64,000 bases of DNA from Leishmania mexicana MHOM/GT/2001/U1103 (Eukaryota; Euglenozoa; Kinetoplastea; Trypanosomatida; Trypanosomatidae): positions 333,130 to 397,129 of the forward strand of contig NC_018314.1 in NCBI RefSeq assembly GCF_000234665.1, written 5' to 3'. Shown here piece by piece: positions 39,401 to 49,400 of the stretch (its first letter is position 1; each line of letters opens with the position of its first letter). The notes beneath the pieces were generated by a model. The model had not been told where the DNA came from. It saw only the letters and a list, made by a program, of their open reading frames with translations, and did no database searches. The position numbers and the translations under genes were made by a program.

Positions 39401-41167
39401 CGTGCGCGATGCCGGCGCAGATGCTGGGGCTTGCCGCTCGCCAGTGGCAACCACAGCCGAGCTGGGAAGCAACGCAGCAGCTGCCTCCACCACTGGGTGC
39501 GCACTACCGAGAACCTGCCGCCCACGCGAGTAGGCCTCCATCCAGCAATGCAGCCCCCTCGACTGGGCGTCCGATGTCGGCTTCTCCGGGCCACTACAAC
39601 GGCGAGCGGCACTGCAGCCCAGCAGGAGTAGCACTCCAGGCAGCAGCGCACGCGCCACCGCCGAGGTGGACCAGATCGCGCGCAGCGTCCGTTCCACCTT
39701 GTCGCATCGCTTCCGGACTCCGGAGGAGGCGAGAGCGCCGCCGCCCACGTCAAGCGCGCCACCACGAGAGGCATCTGCCTCTGCCGCTGCCGCCACGACA
39801 GCTGCCGCCGCGGTGAGCCACAGGAGCTGCACTTCATTGCAGGCACCATGCTCGAGGCTCATATTGGCTTGTACATCGAAGAGGAGGTCCCTGTCAGACA
39901 GGTGCAGCGGTGGCGCCGCGCCCGCAGCAGAAAGGCTGCCCACGCCGCTGGGAGCGTCGTCTTGCTGCTGCTGCTGCTGCGACGAACCCGAAGGCGACGC
40001 TTCAAGGACGATGCTCACGTATCGGGCCACGTGTGCCTCCCACTTGAACAGCTGTTTCGTGATCTGCCGCGCAGACGCCAACGCGGATACCACCGCTTTC
40101 ACAGGAGCCGCCGTCATGCGACATGCCGATGGCACGTTTGTATCTTCGCTACCCCGCCATGTGGCTCTGGGGTACGAAGCACGACAGAGCCACACCGGCA
40201 GCACCGTGGCGACACAGGGGTACGAATAGGCTGCGCCTGGGCTGCCCCCGACGGACAGCCGTTCCGCCCGCATGCGTTCCTCGTGCGCCTCAAGCATTGC
40301 ACATGTACGTGGCAGCTGCAGCATGGCCAGAGTCACCGCCACCGTCATCAGCGGCGGCGGCACATCCTCGGCTGCAGACGCCCTCAAGTTATCCCCACTG
40401 CTTGCAGCTGCCCTCCCGACTGCGAACACAGCACAGATATCGCGGAGCGCCAGGACGAGGAGGTCGAGGTCACGCTGGAGCGTCCATTGGCGGCGCAGCA
40501 GCAATCCTAGCTGCACAAGGTCGGACGGACACACCGCGAAACTGGCCCCAGCAGCCTTGGAGGCACCGCGCTTCGTCGGGAAGGCTGAGGTGCCTTCGCC
40601 ACTGGCGCCGTTGCCGTCTGCAGCAAGCGCGGCCTCTTCCTGCGTTGGAGCTGCCGCCGACGCCTCCTGTGCGCTTGCCGCGGCGACACCGACCCCCCCG
40701 CCGGCGCGTGCTTCCTCTGGCTGCACCACCAAAAGAGCCTTCCAGTCCGATGGAAGGCATTTCGCGAGCACGGAGAGCGCGCTTGCCAGATGGTTTGTTG
40801 GACTTTGTGAGGCGGCGGCGTTTCTACCCTCGCGTTGCAGAAGTTCCTGCATCTCTATGCAGCGCTGCAGCAGCGACTCTGCCGCCACGGAGGCCGTGTT
40901 GTCTTGCTTCAACGCTGTGTCTTTGGAGGGCTGCGCCCTCGCCTTGGGCGTCGCCGTCAGGGTCGCGCCATACGCACCGGTAAGATACGCCTCTGCCTCG
41001 TCGACGAGCTGTGTGACGCGGGCATGCACGTCGTATAAAACTGCGTAGGCGGACCGGATGAGCCCCACGCTACTTTTAGCAGACGGTTGCTGCCGCGGCG
41101 CGAGAGGCACTCTTGCAGAGGAGGCCAGAGACGGCGACGCCGCGGAGTGACGCTGTAGTGGCTGCAT
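36473..41167 (-). CDS. IQ-motif-rich coiled-coil protein (possible cytoskeletal/calmodulin-binding)
   Basis: A 1564-residue protein starting at the ATG at 41167 (MQPLQRHSAASPSLAS). The frame is open further up to 41305, but the predicted splice acceptor at 41229-41230 lies downstream of that ATG, so the shorter start is chosen. Residues 1-980 are mostly Ala/Ser/Pro-rich with little structure. From about 1007 come many IQ-like repeats on a continuous Arg/Gln/Ala helix: LILQRAWRSSKARQILHAY, VQQWWRRVVVEKAYWRRR, IQKRVRGIQARRYVAQLRE, CIQRVWRRYAAGRQRRYLR, VLQRAVRRHQMLQR and LQQAWRAFAARRERRYRAA. This pattern suits calmodulin or centrin binding at a basal body, flagellum or cytoskeleton, but the role is inferred. 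The C-terminus includes YIEEQQHVERV and ends LLKWATLYDE. Confidence 0.85.
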   Translation of the reverse strand: MQPLQRHSAASPSLASSARVPLAPRQQPSAKSSVGLIRSAYAVLYDVHARVTQLVDEAEAYLTGAYGATLTATPKARAQPSKDTALKQDNTASVAAESLLQRCIEMQELLQREGRNAAASQSPTNHLASALSVLAKCLPSDWKALLVVQPEEARAGGGVGVAAASAQEASAAAPTQEEAALAADGNGASGEGTSAFPTKRGASKAAGASFAVCPSDLVQLGLLLRRQWTLQRDLDLLVLALRDICAVFAVGRAAASSGDNLRASAAEDVPPPLMTVAVTLAMLQLPRTCAMLEAHEERMRAERLSVGGSPGAAYSYPCVATVLPVWLCRASYPRATWRGSEDTNVPSACRMTAAPVKAVVSALASARQITKQLFKWEAHVARYVSIVLEASPSGSSQQQQQQDDAPSGVGSLSAAGAAPPLHLSDRDLLFDVQANMSLEHGACNEVQLLWLTAAAAVVAAAAEADASRGGALDVGGGALASSGVRKRCDKVERTLRAIWSTSAVARALLPGVLLLLGCSAARRCSGPEKPTSDAQSRGLHCWMEAYSRGRQVLGSAHPVVEAAAALLPSSAVVATGERQAPASAPASRTAAHLQAFMAAPSNARNSVTARIGDEDAPLPPQQQQLMPTGTLTRLPPLPPLLISSRKPSQLAPAPSSPALSWPLTSAPTSTATARSSKSGPPLPLGRTLPLPLTVPSTAAAADGVTRPFRHPSLQPSLSRSRLPRSRSLRHCYRLQQPADAFTLRSDVEDAVLAADEKESAKQKKNAARRRREQRDQLQSPTATLLLSAISPKTAEAAATRASEVDAGGNTRRQTRRDRQFLPAPGAPASPPDAAVSPTLSQPKVELDSQQQQQDQEGSQELQQGDLSEGAPLDLGATLQGIRTVEPEAEQQHDSGGGGDGGGGASDEEADGAPLPSTTNSAATADQHRGSLCTGRLSGSSHMQLRGSRGAPHTHVVDVAGAVDENAKEEAEAEEEEEAEETLPERNARFQREVIMYYAALNERRVRAALILQRAWRSSKARQILHAYRQVLYQYVYTIQKAAALAIDGFLSCVVEQRRRQAALHARAVADARRRNQELREVSAARRLTRAARQWLQRQRERRRLRKELGIAHDTRLRLYTIAAVKVQQWWRRVVVEKAYWRRRTLEVEEQRRLQAEAERQAHAAATIQKRVRGIQARRYVAQLRETRKAEELELCRRRDAATTVLTIVLQEYVLRQGRLHREALALEVSREEAAQRIAAGWRRSVERRRLELAVERARQLRTSSTCIQRVWRRYAAGRQRRYLRQLRHTLQEERLSREAHTYEVIRLLQCFGRSAQAQLLVRRLKARQGRTFIENLFLVQAAGRGALTRAEMGRMHVAEQARQRAEAVALETQRWRAICLSQALLRAHASAALAQQRRRTMLAEKLVVRTTAAREMRADAAATVLQRAVRRHQMLQRTVAAEAEAAAALAFLSGMAHRLQQAWRAFAARRERRYRAAAAAQGARKRLEREEVWHLVWQDQFTELDMLCVLERQYIEEQQHVERVRVYSYLCNPNGATYDKCCAQTPGAFNADADLLKWATLYDE

Positions 41168-41228
41168 GGTGCCCCTCTGCAGACGTTGGTACGTGTATGG
41201 GCACGCCGGGCCACCTTTGCGCTCCTCA

Positions 41229-41230
41229 CT
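41229..41230 (-). promoter_or_regulatory. Probable trans-splice acceptor of the IQ-motif protein gene
   Basis: Minus strand: CTGTCTCTCCTGTTTCTCTTG then CCAG. It gives a 5'UTR of about 61 bases before the ATG at 41167 and would exclude the frame's upstream ATG at 41305. Confidence 0.6.
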
Positions 41231-42659
41231 GGCAAGAGAAACAGGAGAGACAGGGACGAAGGGCGACGACGGTAAGAGGAGGATCGACGCCAGCGGCAGA
41301 GACAACGCTCGGAGAACGGGAGTCGTCGCAGACCTGGTTGGTGTTGCGAGATGTGTTGTGGCTCCCCCGTCCCAGTGGCCGTGGTGGTCGACTTACGTGT
41401 GAAAGTGAGGTGGGGTGGAGGGGGGGGTCGTTGCCGGGTGAGAGAAAGATGGGCGGCCGCCGACGTTGTCCACCAGGGACAGGTGGATGTTGTGTGTGGT
41501 CGAGGTGCCGGCATCCTCAAGAGAGAAGAAGCGATGGAGGAGGAGGGGAGGATAGAAAGTATGCGTGTGTGTGTGTCACACTGGGCGTTTGGGGGGATGC
41601 CGACTGAGCCTCCGCTTTCCCCCACCGAGAAAGGAAAGGGACGCGCATGCTCAGCCACACCGACCCAGCCGCGCAGGCACACACACACACACACACTTTT
41701 GAAGGCGCGTTCTCCCACGCACGCCTGCGGTGGGGTCGTCCGCCAGAGGTGTCCATCGTGGGCCACCTCGATGCATGCTCGGGGCATGCGTTGATGCATC
41801 GGCCTGGCAAGGAAGCCGAGGAGTAAGGGGGGAGCGGCTAGCGTACAGCAGAGACAGGGGCAGCTGTCACTCCGCACAATGATACAGACGGTTGCACCCG
41901 TCGCCCTCCCCTGACTTCCCTTCGCTCATGCTGCCGCACTTTATTCTCTCATGAGGTGCCTCTGCATCACTCAACTAACCGCTGGCTTCTCTGAGTAGCA
42001 CACGCACACATGCACACACACACACACACACACGTGCGCGCACTCGACAGAGAGAGCGAGAGGAGGGGGGACATGAAGAACAAAAGAGAAAAAGGAGGAC
42101 AGGCCGAGGACAGATATGACGCGCGCGCGGAGGGCAAGCGAGAAAACAAAATCACGAGGACGCGGCGCCCGTGTCCATACGAGTGAGACCACCTCCTCCC
42201 ACACCCCCCTTGCGCCTCATACACGGACACACGCATACCCGATTTCCCTAGGGAGAGGGTGCGGAGGCGGCGATATGACGAACCGCGTCATCAAATTCGC
42301 TTCCCTCTCTCGCTCTGCATCCTTTCCATTCGCACCCTACCCCCTCCTCCCCTCCACAGCTGTGAGTGTGTGTGTGCGTGTGTATCCACTGACCACTTCG
42401 CCATCTCCCCGGCAACGCACCGTTGCCACCCTTCCCCCCTCCTCTCCCCCTCGTGCTCTTTATAGTGGTGCTCACAGCGCCCTTCACCCTTCGCGCCTTC
42501 CCCTCTTTGTCTGCCGGTTCTTGCCGCTGCTTGGTGGTGCTTACGCCTGCAGCTGCGCTTGCATGCCTGCGTGCGTGCATCGAGTCCCGCCCACAAGCAG
42601 CGTGGGGGAGGAGAGGGAGGGCGGTGGTGGTAGCGGTGGCATTGCCAAGGCAGACACCA

Positions 42660-42660
<1 letters not shown>

Positions 42661-42700
<40 letters not shown>
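42661..42700. repeat. (CA)n microsatellite
   Basis: About twenty uninterrupted CA units, followed by the 21-bp repeated motif. Confidence 0.95.
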
Positions 42701-42701
<1 letters not shown>

Positions 42702-43061
42702 GGCATGCACGAGTGCGCGCACTCGACAGAGAGGGAGTGCGTGTGTGCGCGGTGAGAACGGCGGTGGCGGGGACACGCAAGTAAAACGAGTCCAGAGAGC
42801 CGCACTGGGAGGGAGGGAGGGAGGTTCGCCTAAGCACACACACACACACACTTTCTCTCACCTCGGCACACGTACACATACTCGCCACACGAGCAGCATT
42901 CATATATAAACACCACGACCCCCACTGCGCAGGCGGCGCATGTAGTACGCGCGTCTACCTGTAGCCAAAGTAGGAAGGACTCCGGTGGACGCAGCCACCC
43001 ACAACACGTACAGACGCTCGCACCCATCCGTGATTCGGCTCCTCACCATCCACTTCCGGCC

Positions 43062-43688
43062 TTAGCAGCAGCCACTGCTCTTCTTGGCCTCGGGGCTTTC
43101 GCTGGGGTTCATGTTGACCGTCCTGCCTTGCTTTGGCGCCGTGCGGTCGGCCTCACGGGTCTGCGGGGTCACGACGACCTCGTAGACGGACTTGGCGAGC
43201 CACTCGAAGGCCTTGTCTACGTTCGTCTTCTCCAGCGCAGACGTTTCGAGGAAGGACAGGCCGTTTTCGCGGGCGAAGCGATCGGCAACTTCCTTCTTCA
43301 CAACGCGCAGGTGCTCCAGATCACACTTGTTGCCAATCAGGAAGATGCAGCAGGTGGCCGGCACAAAGACGCGCAGCTCCTGCAGCCACGTCGGAATGGA
43401 GTCGAAGGAGGTCTGGTTCGTGATGTCGTACACGAGCATGGCACCCTTCGCGCCGTGGTAGATGGAGCGCGAGATGGCACGGAAGCGCTCCTGACCGGCC
43501 GTGTCCCAAATCTGGATCTTCGCATCGCGGCTCTGAATCTTGACGCTCTTCGTCATAAACTCTACGCCGATGGTGGACGGGGTTTCCTGGTTGAACTCGT
43601 TGGTTGTGTACCGCGTCATGAGGTTCGACTTACCGACGCCGCTGTCGCCGATGAGGACGATCTTGAAGCTGAGGTTGGTCTCCTCCAT
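43062..43688 (-). CDS. RAB11: Small GTPase Rab11
   Basis: A 208-residue protein from the ATG at 43688 (MEETNLSFKIVLIGDSGVGK); the codon two residues earlier is TTG, so it is not used. All G motifs are present: P-loop GDSGVGKSN, switch I TIGVEF, WDTAGQERF, NKCDLEH and ETSAL. The RAISRSIYHGAKGAMLVYDI block and the C-terminal SGCC prenylation end fit Rab11, which directs recycling endosomes. In trypanosomatids Rab11 marks the recycling compartment near the flagellar pocket. Length is normal. Minus-strand AG candidates lie at 43768-43769 and 43755-43756. Confidence 0.95.
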   Translation of the reverse strand: MEETNLSFKIVLIGDSGVGKSNLMTRYTTNEFNQETPSTIGVEFMTKSVKIQSRDAKIQIWDTAGQERFRAISRSIYHGAKGAMLVYDITNQTSFDSIPTWLQELRVFVPATCCIFLIGNKCDLEHLRVVKKEVADRFARENGLSFLETSALEKTNVDKAFEWLAKSVYEVVVTPQTREADRTAPKQGRTVNMNPSESPEAKKSSGCC

Positions 43689-45095
43689 CTTCAAACCTTA
43701 AGCCTTGTCGTTTTTTTGGGTACTCGTGCGCGACGACGACGGCGGGTGCACCGACTGCGTTATACCCCTTTTAAAGTGATGATGAAGCGAGAAGAGAGAG
43801 GGAGGGGGGAGGGATGGTCTTTGCAAGTGGCACGCCGACAGGCTCAGGCTCGACAGCGGGATGTATCGTTGGCGTGTCTCGACGAGTGAGTAGAGGTGAT
43901 GAGGGAAAAGGGGGTGGGACGAGAGGGAAAGTGACAGAGAACGGAAAAGCAAGCAACGCGGTAGTTGTGTGGTAGCTGTGAGAGCTGCGTAAAGGTTTTA
44001 GGTGTGTTGCGAGAGGCGAGCAGAGAGGGCGGAAGGGAGAGTGAGCCCACATACGCGTGAGAGAGCATCGAGAGACATTCGCCAAGGTATGACCTCAAGG
44101 GACCGCAGCCCGTAGGGACAGTGGAGTGGGCGGGCTGCCTCAGCACCGACACTCGCCAGACAGAACAGACGCGCTCGCGGGGCCATGCCAGGGAGCCGAC
44201 GATATAAAAATAAAATCGTAAGCGAAAGCGGGACGGACTCGAGGGCGCACGTGAGGAGTGCTTGACTCGCATCGTGCTAGCCGTCTCCAATGTGTTTGTC
44301 TAGCCAACAACCAGAGAAGGTGCCAGAGGCGGTGGCGCGGTGCCGGTGAGGAGGACAGGGGGTATAAGAAGAGAGAGAGAGAGGGGGGAGGGAGGAGGAG
44401 TGCATTCTCGGCCAACCCTTCTTCCGCCAGTCACCACCACTAACGCTCATCCACAGGCGTGCGCACACGCGCCGTTTCGCTGCACCTTCATCGCCGAGAC
44501 ACACGCACACCTGCATGCCCTCAGCATCCATTTCGGTGCACGCTTGCTCTGCCTTTTTTTAGTCACCGAATAAGACGACGGCGAACGCCATTACAGCCCG
44601 CCAACCAAATCTCCCACACCCGCGCACTCCGACCTCGACAACCATCGCCAAGGAAGCGAATGGGGGGAGAGAGGGAGGGAGGGAGGGAGGGAGGCGGGGG
44701 GCTCACCATACCACCACTGCCACTGCGACCACATCCACATCCACACACACACACACACATGCCCGGAGAAGCAGCCCAGAGGGAGTGCGCACACAAAAGA
44801 TGATGACGACGGTGTGCGGTGGCGAGGGACGCACAACACTGACACGAATGAAAATAACAAAGCAACGAACAGGGAAGAGACTTTGGCACCGTAAAGACCT
44901 GCACGACACACACACACACACACACACACACGCGGAGACACGCTGACGTGTAGGCAGAACGGCAGAGGCATGCGCAACGACCCTCGAGAAGTCGTAGGCG
45001 GACGAGCGGGTTGACGGAGAGATGCAGGGGAGGGAGGGAGGGAGAGGTGCGTGTGCGTGTGCGCCTCCCGTTGTGCCATGCCACTGCCATGCCAC
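43689..45095. other. Intergenic spacer with G-rich and CA repeats
   Basis: No gene supported. Contains the Rab11 5' region, a GGGA run near 44671-44700, a CA tract near 44744-44759 and another at 44906-44931. Confidence 0.65.
44671..44700 (+). repeat. GGGA tandem repeat, possible G-quadruplex
   Basis: About six GGGA units (GAGGGAGGGAGGGAGGGAGG then GAGG and a G run). Four or more G3 runs with one-base loops is the classical quadruplex pattern. It lies on the plus strand, the strand opposite the template-derived RNA sense of neighbours. Confidence 0.8.
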
Positions 45096-45695
45096 TTAGT
45101 TGCTGATGCCCATCTCCACAAAGCGCTCGCCGTACGTCTTCGACTTCACGCGGGCCAGCAGCACCGTCTGCACGTCAAAGAGTGCAATCACGTAGAGGAA
45201 CATGTTCACGAAGGCGGCGGCGAACAGCAGGGCGTTGCTCTTGCACTGCGCCACCGGCTCGCCGAGGCGGCCAATGGTCACGTTCTCGTTGTTGTCATCG
45301 AGTATGGATCCGATGCTACCGATGCCGGTATAGTTGCCGGTGAAGTTCAGCGAGCCGGCGGCGTTGCAGTCCGCCGCGACCGGCGCCGCCAGCCCCATTG
45401 AGTGGGCCACCAGGAACATCGTCGTAAGCATCAGGAAGGTGATGGCGTAAAGAAGGCGGTACGCCTTGCGGGGCACAAAGTGCAGGATAAGGTACCCCAC
45501 CACGGAGATAATCGAGAAGACAATCCCCAAGAAATGGGCAAAGCCAGACTTGCTGAAGCTCTTCGCCTGGGTGGTCACCACGCCAGCGCCGATGACGTAC
45601 ATCATCGTGAAGAAGGCCATCGCGATCGCGAGTATCAGCGAGAAAAACTTTCTCAAGAACGTGAGGATGGCCTCGCAGACGGAGGCGCACGCCAT
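45096..45695 (-). CDS. Tetraspan membrane protein of unknown family
   Basis: A 199-residue protein from the ATG at 45695 (MACASVCEAILTFLRKF). Four hydrophobic segments are visible: about 17-40, 52-72, 80-100 and 156-178. The third loop, between TM3 and TM4, holds three NxS/T sequons (NFT, NYT, NVT), so it probably faces the lumen or outside and is glycosylated. Short N and C ends (C-terminus ...KSKTYGERFVEMGISN) would then be cytosolic. The topology resembles MARVEL-type and amastin-like tetraspans, but the amastin C-W signature is not seen. The frame upstream to 46007 lacks coding character. The stop is TAA. The splice acceptor-like AG at 45727-45728 fits this start. Confidence 0.85.
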   Translation of the reverse strand: MACASVCEAILTFLRKFFSLILAIAMAFFTMMYVIGAGVVTTQAKSFSKSGFAHFLGIVFSIISVVGYLILHFVPRKAYRLLYAITFLMLTTMFLVAHSMGLAAPVAADCNAAGSLNFTGNYTGIGSIGSILDDNNENVTIGRLGEPVAQCKSNALLFAAAFVNMFLYVIALFDVQTVLLARVKSKTYGERFVEMGISN

Positions 45696-46464
45696 TCTCA
45701 CTTTCTCTTCGATGCGTCTGACGGTGCTGTGATCACGCAAAGGTATGCGCACGGTGAGAGGGAGGAGTAAGAGGAGGAGGTGGTGGTCGGGGTTTGGGGT
45801 GGCGGTGCTTTCGTACGGATCAACGCGCCACCTGCGATGGAATGTGTCGTGCGCGCCTAAGAGCGAGAGGGCAGAGAATATGCAAGAGACGGGCGCAGAG
45901 ACACAGAGAGGCAGGGGGGGGAGATCCGCGTGGGTGTCAGGGCTGGAGAATGGGAAAGCGAAGCGAGAAACGAAAGAGGCAGTAAAGAACGAGCGAGAGG
46001 CGAGCACAGTGTTCGTGGTGATGGGGTCCGTGTATGGTGCGCTTCACACACACACACACACACACACCAGTCGTCGGGTTTATGTGATTGGTATTGAGTA
46101 GATAGCGGTGTGTGTGTGGGGAGAGGGGGAGGGGGAAGCGGAGCTTCAGTGAGGGGGAGAGGGTGGGAGACCACATCCGTTGGGCATGCTGGACTGCTTT
46201 TCCCTTCTTGTCCACGTGCGCCACAACATCGCCAGCATTGGCGAAACGCCCACGCGCCGCCTTTTCCTCCTCCGACTCCGAGAGCCTTGAAGAAGGCGAT
46301 TCGGGCACGGACTTGTTGGACGTTGTCACCGTCCTCTCGGACGTGGTTGCACATGACAGACCCATGCGCCCACGGACCGCTCGATTCTGCACCCCTTACG
46401 GCATGCGCGCATAAAGCATAAACCTTCTCCTCCCTTTCTTGTTCACGGTGAAGAGGCCGCTTCG
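45696..46464. other. Intergenic spacer
   Basis: Holds the tetraspan 5' region and a CA tract at 46045-46068. No gene seen. Confidence 0.6.
45727..45728 (-). promoter_or_regulatory. Probable trans-splice acceptor of the tetraspan gene
   Basis: Minus strand: a pyrimidine-rich stretch (reverse of 45755-45780) followed by ...GATCACAG, with a 5'UTR of about 31 bases. Confidence 0.45.
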
Positions 46465-49400
46465 TCACCAGCGCTGCACTGCATCCTCTGAGACGGCGGC
46501 GGCGTCGCAGTCCTCCAGCCGGACCGTCCCCTGGCTCACAACCACCGCGCAGTTGTCCTTGAACTCCATCCCGCAGAGCTCACGCACGGCATACCCATCC
46601 ATGATGGTGTGGTCGTACCCGTCGCGCCGCACCCGCTCCTTCGTCACGCCGTTGGCCCACACCCAAATTCTCCATGCCTAGGGCGTGGTACGGGTAGCGC
46701 GCGGCGGCGTCCGTCGTGGACGTGCAGCAGCAGTTTCGTGTAAAGTGGTCCCAGCTGTCGTACCCAGCCAACGCACAACCACATCGCGTCATTGGATCTC
46801 TGCACGCCGTTAGTTAAGGTCCAGTCCAACGTGTCCAGCATGCCACACAGGGCGGAGGTCAACGCTATCGTGACGACGACGCCAAGCACAAGGAAGAGAA
46901 AACTCATCACCCGCCGCACCGCCTCGTTGACCTCGTAGTCCATGTAGCGTTGCACAGCCGTGAGCTGCTCGCAGTGTTCCCCAGTGCAACCCCTTCATCC
47001 GCTCTCGCAGTAGGTAGAGGCAGCGGAGCTGTTGAATGAGCGGGTCGGCCGGGGTCACGGAGCGCGCTTGCGGATGCCAGGAGGGACTGTTGCGGAGGTG
47101 AGGTGGAGGCGAACGCCCGGCTGTCTGCGACCGCAGAGAGAGCCCTCCCCCTCTCCCCCCGTGTGGGTGGTGGTGGTCGGCCGCTGGGTCACCACCGGTG
47201 CCGCCTTGTTCGACCCGTCGCCGTCCGGCTTGTGCAGAGTTGTTTGATGCTGCGTGCGCAGCTGCCATGCGCCCTCACCAAAAGGAGGCAGACGTCATAG
47301 TGAAGCCCCGCCGCCACCGTCAGAAGATCGGCCCTTACCCTTTGCCAACGCCTCGCCTCGTCGTCGCCGCACCAGCCAACGCATTCTTCGCACACGGCGA
47401 CCATCGCTGCCGTTGCCACCGGCACCGCTGCTGCTCTTCCTGCTCTCGGCACCGTGGCTCTGTCCTCGTCGTCCTTGACGGTCTCGCAGAGCAGTTTCGT
47501 CAGCAGCGGCCCCCACTGCTTTAGCCAGGGCAGCGTGACTGCAAGTCCAGCCTCCTGTCCGCAGCCCGCCTCGCTGGAGAGGAGTGGGACTCCCGGGTGC
47601 ATTGCCACTTTGTTGCGGCTGCTGTAGCGATGCGCATCCTGGACGGTAAGCCCGCTGCTGCCGCTTGCACTCAGTTGGCACATCGCCGTGTCCAGCGGCA
47701 CAGGCGTCTCTGTCTGCACCAAGAGAGGCGCGGCGGCCGCTCACTTCTGCCATGAAAGCGTTCCTCCATGTCCGCGCCGTGCTGCTGTGCGGCGAGTGGC
47801 ACGGAGTGCTGCCTCTGCAGACACCATATGATCCGCTGCGACGACTGCAGCCCAGCTGCAGTCGACGAGGCGTCGAGGGTTACCGGCGGCAGTGGGAGTT
47901 TGGGTAAACACCACGGGGGTGTACTTCCTGGTACGTCGACGACGCCGAGCATTGCATCAGTCGGGCTTCCCCCAGAACGCCTTGCCGGCGCCCTCACGCT
48001 GCTGCTGCTGCAGCAGCTCTCGCGCCGTGCACAGGAGCTCGAGTCCGCTCTTTGCCACGCCGCGGGCACAGGCCTGCCGCCGAGCGTAAACCTCGGTGAA
48101 GCTGAGCACCGGACCCAGACCACCGTTCCCACCGGTGCCGTCGTGAGGTGCGCGAGGGTCACGCACGGACTCGCGCGAGAGGCTGCACACCATCTTGTTC
48201 AGCACCTGTTGCAGGTGATTCAGTACTGCCCGGCCACCGGACGACCGCACACCGTCGTCGTCGTCGCCGGCGGCGGCGGCGGAGGGGCGATCATGACGGC
48301 GGTTTGCTAGCGATGCGGAGACGGTTGCCAGCGGATTTCTTTGGGATACGCGTGGCGACGTGGGGGCCTGCCACGGTAACGAGCGGGCCACTGGGAGCGC
48401 CTCCCCCACCCCCACCGCGTTTTCTGCCATAGAAACTGTGCGTCCATCAGGACGCCGGTCAGAGAGCTGGACAAGCGCCGTGCCACTCTTGAGCGACGGG
48501 CACCAGCGACATCGCCTCACCAACCCCCCACGTCGCACGCAGGTGCTGCGCAAAGAAAAGGGAAGGAACGAGTTCCACTTCGGCCTCCCGCGCGTACTCA
48601 CCAGCGGCGGCGCTGGGCGACGCTGCCATGCCGAAACTGTGTCCGCGACGTCACGAACCACTGATGCCGCTGACCGGACAGCTCCAGCGTTGCCGGCACG
48701 CACGCTTAGGAGGAATGAGTGGGGGGGGGGACGCCGGTTAGGAGTGGAGATTCCATGGCTGGCCAGTGTCAGCGCCGGCGGCGGTGCGCCGATCCAACTG
48801 CCATCCGCTTGCAGCGGCTGCGCATGCGACAGCCGAAGCAGCCCAGTGCCGAAGGGAGAGGCTGAAGCGGATGGGCCACCCCGCTGTCGCTGCGGCCCTC
48901 TCGCTGAGGATGCAGCACCGTTGACGTCGACGCCGCGCTTGCGGAAGCTAAGAGGGACAAGGCAGGGAGTCTACCGCTGGGCGCACCTGCAGCGCCTCCG
49001 TACGCGTCCTCTCGCGCCGGAAGAGCGGTGGCGGGCTCATCGTGGAGGAGGCAGCCGTGGAAGATGCGTCCCCATCACGACGGCCAATGCCTACCGTGTC
49101 GTCGCACCTCCTGTCGGCCCTGCCCAAGCTGTGGCAGTGCCAGGGCTGGCGGCCGCGGAAGAGGAGGAACGGCGCCGCCACTGTCTCGATCGCAATCGCG
49201 CCGAGAGACCTGACAGATTCCTGCCACTTCTGTGTCTGGAGTGGCGCCGGTCGTGCCTGGTGGGTGCTGGTGCGGTGCATCCTTCTCGAGGAGGCATGGG
49301 TAGAAGCCGTGGTAGTGATCGTGGTGGGGTGGATGGACGCTGCCGTGGTCTTGTCGGGACTCGGTGCTCGCCTCCGACGACTCGTGGCGCTGCAGGTGCG

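Larger units (their letters stand above)
41168..43061. other. Long intergenic spacer with CA tracts and a duplicated 21-bp element
   Basis: No gene supported. Holds the 5' region of the IQ protein gene, CA tracts at about 41683-41697, 42008-42032, 42661-42700 and 42836-42851, and the 21-base motif GTGCGCGCACTCGACAGAGAG at 42034-42054 and 42713-42733, each directly after a CA tract. Confidence 0.7.

Noticed and set aside
43689..43694. TTG start for Rab11 two codons upstream
   Set aside because: Nuclear genes here start at ATG; the ATG at 43688 gives the family N-terminus MEETNL.
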